Shown here piece after piece: positions 8,369 to 16,300 of a stretch of DNA of 18,905 nucleotides (positions are counted from its first letter, which is position 1; the number at the start of each line of letters is the position of its first letter). The stretch is taken from positions 1 to 18,905 of the forward strand of contig DORE01000189.1 in assembly GCA_003514305.1 (NCBI GenBank), written 5' to 3'. Position numbers and translations under genes: made by a program. The notes beneath the pieces are model-generated. The model worked only from the letters and a program-made list of their open reading frames with translations. It made no database searches and had not been told where the DNA came from. This DNA is from Gammaproteobacteria bacterium (GTDB taxonomy: Bacteria > Pseudomonadota > Gammaproteobacteria > Pseudomonadales > Pseudohongiellaceae).

Positions 8369-9376
8369 ATGGTAGCGACATCACATGACGTAATGCCTGA
8401 TATTGAGCTTTATCAGCCTACTGATGAAGACAACGCCTTAGCATTGGCAGGCACACTTGGTAGTGACGGCTGGCTCCTAGCCGGTGGCCAGGACACGTTC
8501 GGTTGGCTCAAGGACCGCAACAAGGCCCCAGGCGCCATGATTGAATTGACTCAAATCGACGCCTGGAAAGGAATTCGGGAGACTGCTGACGGCGTCGAGA
8601 TTGGCGCAGTCACTACTTTAACTCAGATTGCCAAGAACCCGATCATCCAAGCGCGTTACGGCGTTTTGGCACAGGCCGCTGGTGTTGTCGCTAGCCCCCA
8701 AATTCGTAACGTGGGCACCTTAGGCGGCAACCTCAACCAGGATGCACGTTGCTGGTATTACCGCCGCGGTCTCGACTGCTATCGGGCCGGAGGCAACATC
8801 TGCTACGCAGACTCCCCTGAAGGGTTGAATCGCGAGCATGCAATCTTTGGCGCAAGTCGTTGCGTGGCAGTGAGTCCTTCGGACACAGCACCGGTATTGG
8901 TTGCTCTTGACGCGACCATGGTGATTGCCAACCAGGATGGCATACGCACAATGTCTGCCCAAGACTTTTTCATTGGCCCGGACCGTGACATTCGTAACAT
9001 GACTGCACTAGACGATGGTGAGATTCTCACCGCTGTCCGGTTGCCTGCGGCTTGGGCAAATGCCGATTTCTATTTCGAGAAGATTGCTGATCGGAACGTA
9101 TGGGATTTCGCGCTTACCAGCGTAGCTGCAGTTATAAAAACCTCAGGTGACATTATTGAAGATTCGCGTATTGCTTGCGGTGCGGTGGAGTGCGTGCCGC
9201 GCCGACTGGAAGCTGTTGAAAATGCGATTAGAGGTCAACAGCGATCCGATGAGCTTGGCACAAGAGCAGGTAAGTTGGCCGTTGAAGGGGCGCGCCCACT
9301 CAACTACAACAATTTCAAAGTGCCACTAATGTCCAACCTGGTCGCGCGAGCAGTTCGAGGAAAGACCTCGGTCTGA
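8369..9376 (+). CDS. FAD-binding subunit with cysteine-rich insert (PaoB/HcrB-like)
   Basis: This 335-residue medium subunit has the two FAD-contact motifs of the family: AGGQDTFGWLKD near residues 38-49, and ASPQIRNVGTLGGN near 108-121. After these it carries an insert with Cys128 (RCWYYR), Cys137, Cys145 and then Cys165. In E. coli PaoB and in 4-hydroxybenzoyl-CoA reductase HcrB, a cysteine-bearing loop at this place holds an extra [4Fe-4S] cluster, so the same is likely here. The C-terminal part is the usual CO dehydrogenase flavoprotein C-domain. The ATG at 8369, one base after the large subunit stop and behind AGAGG, is preferred over a TTG at 8342 that would overlap the upstream gene. 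Electrons probably leave through FAD to the cytochrome b encoded next. No signal peptide is seen. Confidence 0.92.
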   Translation: MVATSHDVMPDIELYQPTDEDNALALAGTLGSDGWLLAGGQDTFGWLKDRNKAPGAMIELTQIDAWKGIRETADGVEIGAVTTLTQIAKNPIIQARYGVLAQAAGVVASPQIRNVGTLGGNLNQDARCWYYRRGLDCYRAGGNICYADSPEGLNREHAIFGASRCVAVSPSDTAPVLVALDATMVIANQDGIRTMSAQDFFIGPDRDIRNMTALDDGEILTAVRLPAAWANADFYFEKIADRNVWDFALTSVAAVIKTSGDIIEDSRIACGAVECVPRRLEAVENAIRGQQRSDELGTRAGKLAVEGARPLNYNNFKVPLMSNLVARAVRGKTSV

Positions 9377-9496
9377 TTTGTCAGGTCAGAAAGCGATGGT
9401 GCTGGCTGAGTCGCCTGCGGGCGAAACAGTCAATCCTCGAGTATACAAAACAAAAGCAGAAAACATAGCAGCCAATTTTATAAAGAGGGAAGTACA

Positions 9497-10264
9497 GTGG
9501 AAGAAATAATCCGCTATAAACGCGATGTTTGGGGCCAGGAAGTTATCCTCGGTGTTTCCTGGGACTTGCTTTGGGTTGTGGCCGTTTCGGTATTGGTCCT
9601 TTTGGCTGCGCATGCCATTGTTATGGCTGCGCTTGCCAAGAAAAGCCTCGATCGGCCCACTGCCGGGGGGCGGCGGGTCGTGCGCCATGAATCGATTGAC
9701 CGAATTTTCCATTGGCTGATGGCTGTCAGCATCTTTGTGCTGATTTTTACCGGCACAGCCCCGATTTTGGGGCTGAGAATTGCTTGGCTTAATATTCATT
9801 GGATAAGTGGCTTGCTTCTGACTTTTCTGATCTTTGCTCACATTATTCGATCTGTGTTCTGGCAAGACTTTAAATCCATGTTGCTTACGCCTAAGGATTT
9901 CTCAGAGCCGTTTGACTCGAACGCGAAGCCGGGCAAATATTACTTTGAGCAAAAAGGAATGCATTGGGCCGCAACGGTAGTTGTTCTCGCGGTAATCGTC
10001 ACAGGTGTGCTGATGTTCATGCAGATTGATACTCCATTCTGGAGTCGAACCAATAGCATGCCAGAAGACCAGCTGGGACTGGTATTTCTGCTCCATGGCT
10101 TGTCAACTTTAGCCCTCGTCGCACTGGCCTCGACTCACATTTATTTTGCCTTGCGGCCGGAGAAGATTTTTTACACTCGGTCAATGGTGGCCGGCTGGAT
10201 GTCTGAAGATGAAATGGTAGCTAATCACGATCCAGCAAAGTGGACGCCCAAAGAGGCAGAGTAA
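9497..10264 (+). CDS. Membrane cytochrome b (FdnI/cytochrome b561-like)
   Basis: This 255-residue integral membrane protein has about five hydrophobic segments near residues 21-46, 72-92, 100-118, 156-176 and 193-216. Histidines suited to binding two b hemes include His64 and His72 (RHESIDRIFHWLM), His101, His115, His156, His200 and His214, a pattern like the gamma subunits of formate dehydrogenase and Ni-Fe hydrogenase. The start is GTG with GAGGGA a few bases upstream; an N-terminal segment precedes the first helix. It follows the FAD subunit gene by 120 bases in the same direction and is followed by a terminator, so it closes the operon. The likely role is to anchor the exported molybdenum hydroxylase and pass its electrons to quinone. 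The enzyme pairing is inferred from gene order. Confidence 0.85.
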   Translation: MEEIIRYKRDVWGQEVILGVSWDLLWVVAVSVLVLLAAHAIVMAALAKKSLDRPTAGGRRVVRHESIDRIFHWLMAVSIFVLIFTGTAPILGLRIAWLNIHWISGLLLTFLIFAHIIRSVFWQDFKSMLLTPKDFSEPFDSNAKPGKYYFEQKGMHWAATVVVLAVIVTGVLMFMQIDTPFWSRTNSMPEDQLGLVFLLHGLSTLALVALASTHIYFALRPEKIFYTRSMVAGWMSEDEMVANHDPAKWTPKEAE

Positions 10265-10273
10265 ACCTTTTTA

Positions 10274-10297
10274 TTGGAGGTACTAAAGTGCCTCCAA
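10274..10297. other. Stable hairpin after the cytochrome b gene
   Basis: Ttggagg at 10274-10280 pairs with cctccaa at 10291-10297, and the stem extends inward by a wobble pair plus two more pairs to a four-base loop, ten pairs in all. There is no T-run after it, so it is not a classical terminator. It may protect the 3' end of the upstream transcript. Confidence 0.6.
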
Positions 10298-10325
10298 ATG
10301 CACGGTTGTGACTGAACTCGAAAAG

Positions 10326-10357
10326 AGGTGCCAGACTTAACTTTGGCACCTTTTTTT
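10326..10357 (+). terminator. Rho-independent terminator of the molybdenum hydroxylase operon
   Basis: Aggtgcca at 10326-10333 pairs with tggcacct at 10344-10351 across a ten-base loop, followed by a run of seven T at 10351-10357. This is a textbook intrinsic terminator. It separates the cytochrome b gene from the 136-codon gene at 10407, which must therefore rely on read-through or on a promoter in the remaining 50 bases. Confidence 0.88.
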
Positions 10358-10406
10358 AACGTGACTCTTCTTTTGAACAATCGATAGCAATTTAACGGAG
10401 GGACAT

Positions 10407-10817
10407 GTGGATCTTGCTAAAAGTATTGAAACCATTGAAGCCGGCTATGAGTTTTTGCTGGCTTATGCAGCTCAGGGTCGTCCAGCTGGTGCGGAAGCTG
10501 GACCCGGCCCCCACGCACGCCCTACCCTGGAGGGAATGCTAGAGGCTATGGTTCAGCTCAGCGATTCGCTGACAGACAGGGACCAGGCCTTTGAGCGTGT
10601 GATTGCCGAGGACTGCCAAAAAGCCGGGGCTGCAATTGCATTCCTTCTGAGTCAAGGAAAAATCGGGTCGGAAATTGTCGATAACCTCAATGCTTCGATT
10701 CACTTGCGTGCGGTGCTCACTGATCTTTTTCTTTACAGTGAGGCGCTTGAGCCCAGTGCAGATGATACGCCTCAGTCAATGGCCTATGATGCCACAAAAA
10801 AGAATTCTGACGCCTAA
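10407..10817 (+). CDS. Conserved-looking 136-residue protein of unknown function
   Basis: I do not recognise a family for this protein. It is small, acidic, Ala/Leu-rich and predicted largely helical, with no signal peptide or membrane segment, so it should be cytoplasmic. A patch AYAAQGRPAG followed by GPGPHAR (about residues 19-37) looks like a conserved loop; the rest reads as an amphipathic helix bundle with two cysteine-poor halves. The start is GTG at 10407 behind GGAGGG (10397-10402). An overlapping ATG at 10405 is out of frame with the protein. It lies just after the terminator of the molybdenum hydroxylase cluster and on the same strand, so it could be an accessory or regulatory protein for that enzyme. 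No XdhC-like cofactor-insertion chaperone is encoded nearby, but this protein does not resemble XdhC. The link is inference only. Confidence 0.75.
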   Translation: MDLAKSIETIEAGYEFLLAYAAQGRPAGAEAGPGPHARPTLEGMLEAMVQLSDSLTDRDQAFERVIAEDCQKAGAAIAFLLSQGKIGSEIVDNLNASIHLRAVLTDLFLYSEALEPSADDTPQSMAYDATKKNSDA

Positions 10818-10832
10818 GCGAATTCTGACGCC
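10802..10832. repeat. Direct repeat of 13 bp with 18-bp period at a gene end
   Basis: The string gaattctgacgcc occurs at 10802-10814 and again at 10820-10832. The first copy encodes the last residues NSDA of the 136-residue protein, with its stop TAA lying between the copies; the second copy lies beyond the stop. It looks like a small tandem duplication of the gene's 3' end. Confidence 0.7.
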
Positions 10833-10930
10833 CAACAGTCAAGCGAGACAAAGTACTAGACGCCTAGCAGCCAAGCTAGTTAAAGTATCCCAGGAAGGCA
10901 CTGTTGTCTCTCTTCTTGGATGTGTTCTCT

Positions 10931-11950
10931 ATGCTTAGCTATCCTCGCCGACTTCAACTGGCTCAGCTTCCTACTCCGCTGACTCTTCTCACTCGATTTA
11001 AAGTTCCTGGCGTTGATACTGAAATTTGGGTGAAGCGTGACGAGATCACTGGTACTGAGGTCTCAGGGAACAAGATTCGCAAGCTCGAGTTCAATCTGGC
11101 TGATGCCCTTGAGCAAGGGTGTAACACGGTGATCACTTGTGGAGGTATTCAGTCAAATCATTGCCGAGCCACTGCAGTGATGGGAGCGAGGCTCGGTTTA
11201 AAGGTTCATTTGTTGTTGCGTGGCGAAAAGCCAGCAGCACCAACGGGCAATCTGCTTATTGACTATCTGTGTGGAGCGGAGGTCACATTCATCCCAGAAA
11301 GTGACTGGTCCGTGCATGCTGAGCGCGCCGCTCGCTTGCAGGACAGCTATGCTGCGACCGGCGACAGGGCGTTGTTCATTCCTGTCGGCGCAAGTGACGA
11401 AGTAGGTCTCTGGGGCTACATTGCTGCCTGCGAGGAACTGAAAGAAGATTTTGCGCGCGAAGGCTTGTCGCCTGATTACCTGGTTACTGCAACAGGCTCT
11501 GGCGGGACGCAAGCGGGTTTAATTGTTGGTTCGCAGATATTTGATCTGCCTTCAGAGGTGAGAGCGTTTAACGTTAGCGACGACGCCCGTTATTTTGATC
11601 GCAAAATTCGTGAAGACGTCCTGCTGTGGAAGAAACGTTACAACATCGAGATTGACGAAACTGCACTCGATATTCAAACTGTTGAGGGGTACCTCGGCGA
11701 AGCATATGGGATCGCGAGTCGGGATATATTCGATCTGATCGCAGAGTTGGGTAAGACTGAGGGCCTGCTGCTCGACCCCGTATACACGGGCAAGGCGTTC
11801 CACGGGATGATGTCCGAACTTGCTAAGGGGGACAATGGCCGCTTGCCCAGCGCTAAACAGGTTGTGTTCATCCACACCGGAGGATTGTTTGGTATATTCC
11901 CGCAACAGAATGGGTTCGATTTCAATGAGAAACACGCTTCGAGTCCTTAA
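10931..11950 (+). CDS. dcyD: D-cysteine desulfhydrase-type PLP-dependent enzyme
   Basis: This 339-residue fold-type II PLP enzyme belongs to the ACC deaminase/D-cysteine desulfhydrase family. D-cysteine desulfhydrase breaks D-cysteine into pyruvate, ammonia and sulfide. The PLP lysine is Lys48 in SGNKIRKLEF, followed by QSNH at 74-77. The phosphate loop is TGSGGTQAG near 188-196, then DPVYTGKA at 282-289 and FIHTGG to 318. Where ACC deaminase has Glu (VYEGK) and Leu (HLGG), this protein has Thr at both places, as in D-cysteine desulfhydrase, which favours that activity. The ATG at 10931 gives the usual N-terminus, but its binding site is weak. A TTG at 10904 has an AGGAAGG five bases upstream and would add nine residues, so the true start is open. 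It stands alone between the orphan small protein and the propeller/peptidase pair. Confidence 0.88.
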   Translation: MLSYPRRLQLAQLPTPLTLLTRFKVPGVDTEIWVKRDEITGTEVSGNKIRKLEFNLADALEQGCNTVITCGGIQSNHCRATAVMGARLGLKVHLLLRGEKPAAPTGNLLIDYLCGAEVTFIPESDWSVHAERAARLQDSYAATGDRALFIPVGASDEVGLWGYIAACEELKEDFAREGLSPDYLVTATGSGGTQAGLIVGSQIFDLPSEVRAFNVSDDARYFDRKIREDVLLWKKRYNIEIDETALDIQTVEGYLGEAYGIASRDIFDLIAELGKTEGLLLDPVYTGKAFHGMMSELAKGDNGRLPSAKQVVFIHTGGLFGIFPQQNGFDFNEKHASSP

Positions 11951-12085
11951 GATCCGCGGCAAATTAGACAGCAAATCGTCCAGCATCGCCCCCGCTATGA
12001 GGATTGCTTTCAAAAAACCGATGAAGCCCGGGGACTGAGGGGCTCTGGTGATTTAAGTTGGATATGACAAGTATAAGGAATGAGA

Positions 12086-13282
12086 ATGTATAGGACTAAT
12101 GAGCCCGCTAAGTCGGGTGCTCACATTCTGTTAAGGAATCTATTTGCCGGCATTTCCGCCGGTCTGTCAGTGGTAGCTGCCCACGCGCAGCAGGGCGACC
12201 CCGATGGTTATGCTGGTGCGACCAGCTCTTATTATCAGGAAACCGATGTCAGTTCGCAGTGGGATACCCGCTATGAAAGCCAGCTGCTCGCTAACACCTA
12301 TCAGCTGATAACAGAAGGCGCTCGTTCTGGAGAGGGGTATTTTAGTGCCGATGGCGGTCGGTTTGTCTACCAAGCAGAAACGCCCGGTAACCCGTTTTAT
12401 CAGATATATCTTCTGGATCTCGATTCCGGTGAGTCCAGTCGGGTCTCAACCGGTATTGGCCTGACAACCTGTGCGTGGATCCATCCAACTCTGGACCGGA
12501 TCATGTATGCTTCCACTCACGAAGACCCGAATGCGCAGGCAAAGCAAGATGAAGAACTCGCGATCAGGGCCAGTGGAGAAGCCCGCCCCTACGGTTGGGA
12601 CTATGATCCGGCTTACGAGATCTATGCTGCCGACGGAGATGGCGATAATCTTGTCAATCTGACCAACGCGGAGGGCTATGATGCTGAAGGTTCCTATTCG
12701 CCCGATGGCCGCTCTATCCTTTTTGCGTCGAATCGTGAGGCTTACGCTCGAGCTCTCAGCAAAGTAGAGCAAGGCTTGCTGTTAGATGATGCGTCCTACT
12801 TCATGGACCTTTACGTAATGAATGCAGACGGCAGCAACGTTAAGCAATTGACATTTTCGCCCGGGTACGATGGAGGCCCTTTCTATAACGCAGAGGGCAC
12901 CAAGATATTGTGGCGTCGTTTCAACCCTGACGGTAATAGCGCAGAGATATGGACTATGGATGCAGACGGCACCAACCAGCGGCAGCTTACGGCCAACGCG
13001 ATGGTTAACTGGGGCCCCTACTTTCATCCTAGTGGCGACTATGTAATTTACTCCAGTAATTTGCTCGGCCACTCCAATTTTGAGCTTTTTATGATTGACT
13101 CTGAGGGAGTCAATGACCCGATTCGTGTTACAAATACTGATGGAACAGACATACTTCCGGTATTTTCACCTGACGGTGGGAATCTGTCTTGGAGTACGAC
13201 CCGCACACCGGGTGGCGCTTCTCAGATTCATATGGCTGACTGGAATCATGAGTTGGCCCTGGAACTACTTGGTCTGAACTAA
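12086..13282 (+). CDS. Exported TolB-like (PD40) beta-propeller protein
   Basis: This 398-residue protein has a signal peptide (hydrophobic stretch about 15-32, cleavage likely after AHA at 34) and repeated PD40/WD40-like blades. Blade motifs read FSADGGRFVY near 86, SYSPDGRSILF near 203, NAEGTKILW near 268, FHPSGDYVIY near 313 and FSPDGGNLSW near 360, with DADG/NADG turns between them. Such propellers occur in TolB and in the N-terminal part of prolyl oligopeptidases; this one has no peptidase domain. The ATG at 12086 is chosen because AGGA lies six bases before it; an ATG at 12080 abuts the same site and is less likely. The gene is followed after 18 bases by a large peptidase gene, so the two probably form an operon, and the propeller may serve as a partner or substrate-handling module. 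No specific ligand can be named. Confidence 0.87.
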   Translation: MYRTNEPAKSGAHILLRNLFAGISAGLSVVAAHAQQGDPDGYAGATSSYYQETDVSSQWDTRYESQLLANTYQLITEGARSGEGYFSADGGRFVYQAETPGNPFYQIYLLDLDSGESSRVSTGIGLTTCAWIHPTLDRIMYASTHEDPNAQAKQDEELAIRASGEARPYGWDYDPAYEIYAADGDGDNLVNLTNAEGYDAEGSYSPDGRSILFASNREAYARALSKVEQGLLLDDASYFMDLYVMNADGSNVKQLTFSPGYDGGPFYNAEGTKILWRRFNPDGNSAEIWTMDADGTNQRQLTANAMVNWGPYFHPSGDYVIYSSNLLGHSNFELFMIDSEGVNDPIRVTNTDGTDILPVFSPDGGNLSWSTTRTPGGASQIHMADWNHELALELLGLN

Positions 13283-13300
13283 ACTCAGCCGGCACTCAAT

Positions 13301-16300
13301 ATGTTGATCAGACTTGGTATTAGCTTTTTTATCGGATTTGGTCTGTGCTGTGCCGCGCAAGCGCAGCCGTCGGCTGTGCCTTTGAACGTTACGGATCCAT
13401 CGGTAACCGAACTCGGTCTATTGCATCACAGTCTGCAAATTGAGCTCGATCCGATCAATCAGTCCATCATCGTAAGTGACGGCATGCGACTGCCTGAAGC
13501 TTGGTTGGGCCAGAGCTTGCAGTTCGAGCTAAACAGCAGTCTGTCGATCACCTCTTCAAATTTACCAATCCGTGAATATCCTAGTGTACTGCCTCCGCCT
13601 ACTGGGCTTATCAACTCGACTGTAGCACAAGAGGCAAAGGTCAAAAGGTATCGGATTAATGTGCCTGTTTCGTTCGACGGCATGCTCGAAATAGGCTACT
13701 CGGGGACCATTAATGATCTGGCAGAGCAAAGTAGCCCTGAATATGCACAAAGTTTTGCACAGACTTCCGGGATTATTTCGAGCGAGGGAGTGTTCCTGAG
13801 CAGGGCGTCTGTCTGGGTACCGCTATTTAACAACGAGCTTATCACGTTCGACCTTTCGGCTCAGTTTGCGCCAAGCGCGTCAACCTGGACAACTGTGAGC
13901 CAGGGACAGCCTCTTGGCCTGAATGGTTGGCAGACCAAGTTTCCGCAAGAAGAAATCTATCTTATCGCCGCAGAGTTTACTTCTTATATTGAACAAACTG
14001 GCGAGGTTGAGGCCAGAGCGTACCTTCGAAGCGCGGATTCAAATCTTGCTACCAAGTATCTCGATGCGACGGCGCGCTATCTGGCGCTTTATGAACCGTT
14101 GTTGGGCGACTATCCCTTTTCCAAATTCGCGCTTGTGGAAAATTTCTGGGAAACCGGTTTCGGCATGCCTTCATTTACCTTGTTGGGTCCTCAAGTGATC
14201 CGGTTTCCGTTTATTCTCGAGTCTTCTTATCCGCACGAACTGTTGCATAACTGGTGGGGCAATGGCGTTTACCCAGATTATGAAACCGGTAATTGGAGCG
14301 AGGGGCTGACGGCCTATCTCGCAGATCATTTGTTTCGGGAGATGGATGGATTAGGGCATGAGTATCGTAAGGAAATGCTGGCCCGTTATAAAAACTATGT
14401 TTCGGAGGGTGAAGATTTTCCGCTCGCTCAGTTCACTTCGCGTAATTCTGCTGCAACACAAGCTGTGGGTTACGGGAAAACATTGATGCTTTGGCACATG
14501 TTAAGACTAGAGCTGGGCGACGAGCTGTTCATCGACGGATTGCGGAAATTCTACAACAACTTCAAGTTTCAACGTGCGTCCTTCGCAGATATCGAAAACT
14601 TGTTTAGTGAGCTGGGTGGGCGAGATCTTTCTTCATTTTTCGCGCAGTGGGTAAATCGGACGGGCGCGCCAAAGCTGGCGGTAACGGTCGAAGAGCTCAA
14701 TGGCAATCAAGCGCGTATAATGTTTGCCCAGACCCAATTTGGGGATCCTTATTTATTGAAAGTGCCGGTTGCATTATTTTATGAGGGAGAATCTGAGCCA
14801 AAAATCTACGACGTCTCTTTGACCCAAAAAACCGAAGGGGTTATTGCTGACGAGTTCGACCGCTTGCAGGCTGTCATGGTCGATCCTTTTTTTGACGTTT
14901 TTCGATCCCTTGATAGGAAGGAGACACCTCCCACGATCGGAGAGTTGTTCGGAGCTGACGAGATTACCTTTGTTCTCCCTCAAGAAAACAAACAGGAGTG
15001 GTCACGCTTGGCAGAGAGTTTCGCTCAAGGCGCAGACTTCGAGTTAATAGATGCCGAAAGCCTCGATCAGTTGCCGAGCGATCGGTCGGCTTGGGTTTTA
15101 GGCAAAGACAACCCTCTTGTGTCTGTCGTTGGCTCATCGCTCGATGAGTTTGGTGTGCTTTGGGGAACGGAGGAAATTCGACTGACGGGCGGAGAGGTGG
15201 TGTTCGAAAATCGCAGCACGATGCTGGTGGGCCGGCATCCAGAAAATCCAGACTTGGCTCTTGGCTGGATACACGTCGACGATATGGTGGCGATGCCCGG
15301 CGTGGTAGAGAAGCTGCCTCACTATGGCAAGTATTCTTATCTTAGCTTCGTTGGAGAGGAGCCGACCAATGATTTGAAAGGCGTCTGGGAGAGCGCAAAC
15401 ACGCCGCTGCGTTGGGTGAAGCCGGGACTCGGCGCAGCTGTAGCCTGGGACAGCTTGATACCGCCACCTGCTATCGCTGAGCTGCCGCCTAAATATTTAC
15501 CAGAGCAGCTTGCGCGACATACGGATGCGCTTACCGATGCCAGTATGCAGGGCCGCGGACTCGGTAGCGATGGCCTCGCGCGGGCAGCAGACTACATAGC
15601 CGATCAATTTCGCGGAGCTGGGCTTCAGCCCGTCAATGGCACCTACATCAAGCCGTGGCTGCAAGAAGTCACTGGCCTTGGACAGGTGAAGATGGCTAAT
15701 GTTTTGGGAATGATTGCTGGGGCTGATTCTGATCTCAGCGGCGAGCCGGTTGTGCTTGGTGCTCACTATGATCACCTCGGTCTCGACGAAAAAACAGGAG
15801 TGCCTTTTCCTGGCGCAGACGATAATGCGTCCGGCATCAGTGTGCTGATCGAAGTGGCAAGGAAGCTCGCCCGAGTGTTTACACCAAAAAGGCCTATCAT
15901 ATTTGTTGCGTTCACCGGCGAAGAGTCGGGGTTGCTTGGATCCGATTACTTTGTCAATTCGTCTTCTGACGGCCTTCAATCGGGCAAGGCTTTTGCGATG
16001 GTAAACCTTGATGCCGTCGGTCGATTGGAAGGCCGCACACTGCAGATTTTTGGAACAGAAAGCGCTTATGAGTGGCCATTCATGGCGCAGGGTATTGGTT
16101 TCACAATCGGCGTGCCGTCACAATTCGCTGCACAAACGATTGCCAGCAGTGATCACGTCAGCTTTCTTAATGCCGGGGTTCCAGCGATTCACCTCTTTAG
16201 CGGTACGCATTTGGACTATCATCAGCCCACAGATACGGCTGACAAGCTGGACCTGGCGGGGATGGGGGACATTGCGCTTTGGGTTGAGGAAGCGATTGTT

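Noticed and set aside
9386..9865. 159-codon minus-strand ORF opposite the cytochrome b gene
   Set aside because: It lies antisense to a well-supported membrane protein gene and shows no family features.
10931..11950. ACC deaminase as identity of the PLP enzyme
   Set aside because: The Glu and Leu that mark ACC deaminase are both replaced by Thr (VYTGK and HTGG), as in D-cysteine desulfhydrase.
12021..12046. GC-rich agccc/gggct hairpin after the desulfhydrase gene
   Set aside because: The stem is only about five pairs and no T-run follows, so it is not supported as a terminator.
15497..15979. 160-codon minus-strand ORF
   Set aside because: It is entirely antisense to the M28 domain, whose catalytic residues are all intact on the other strand.
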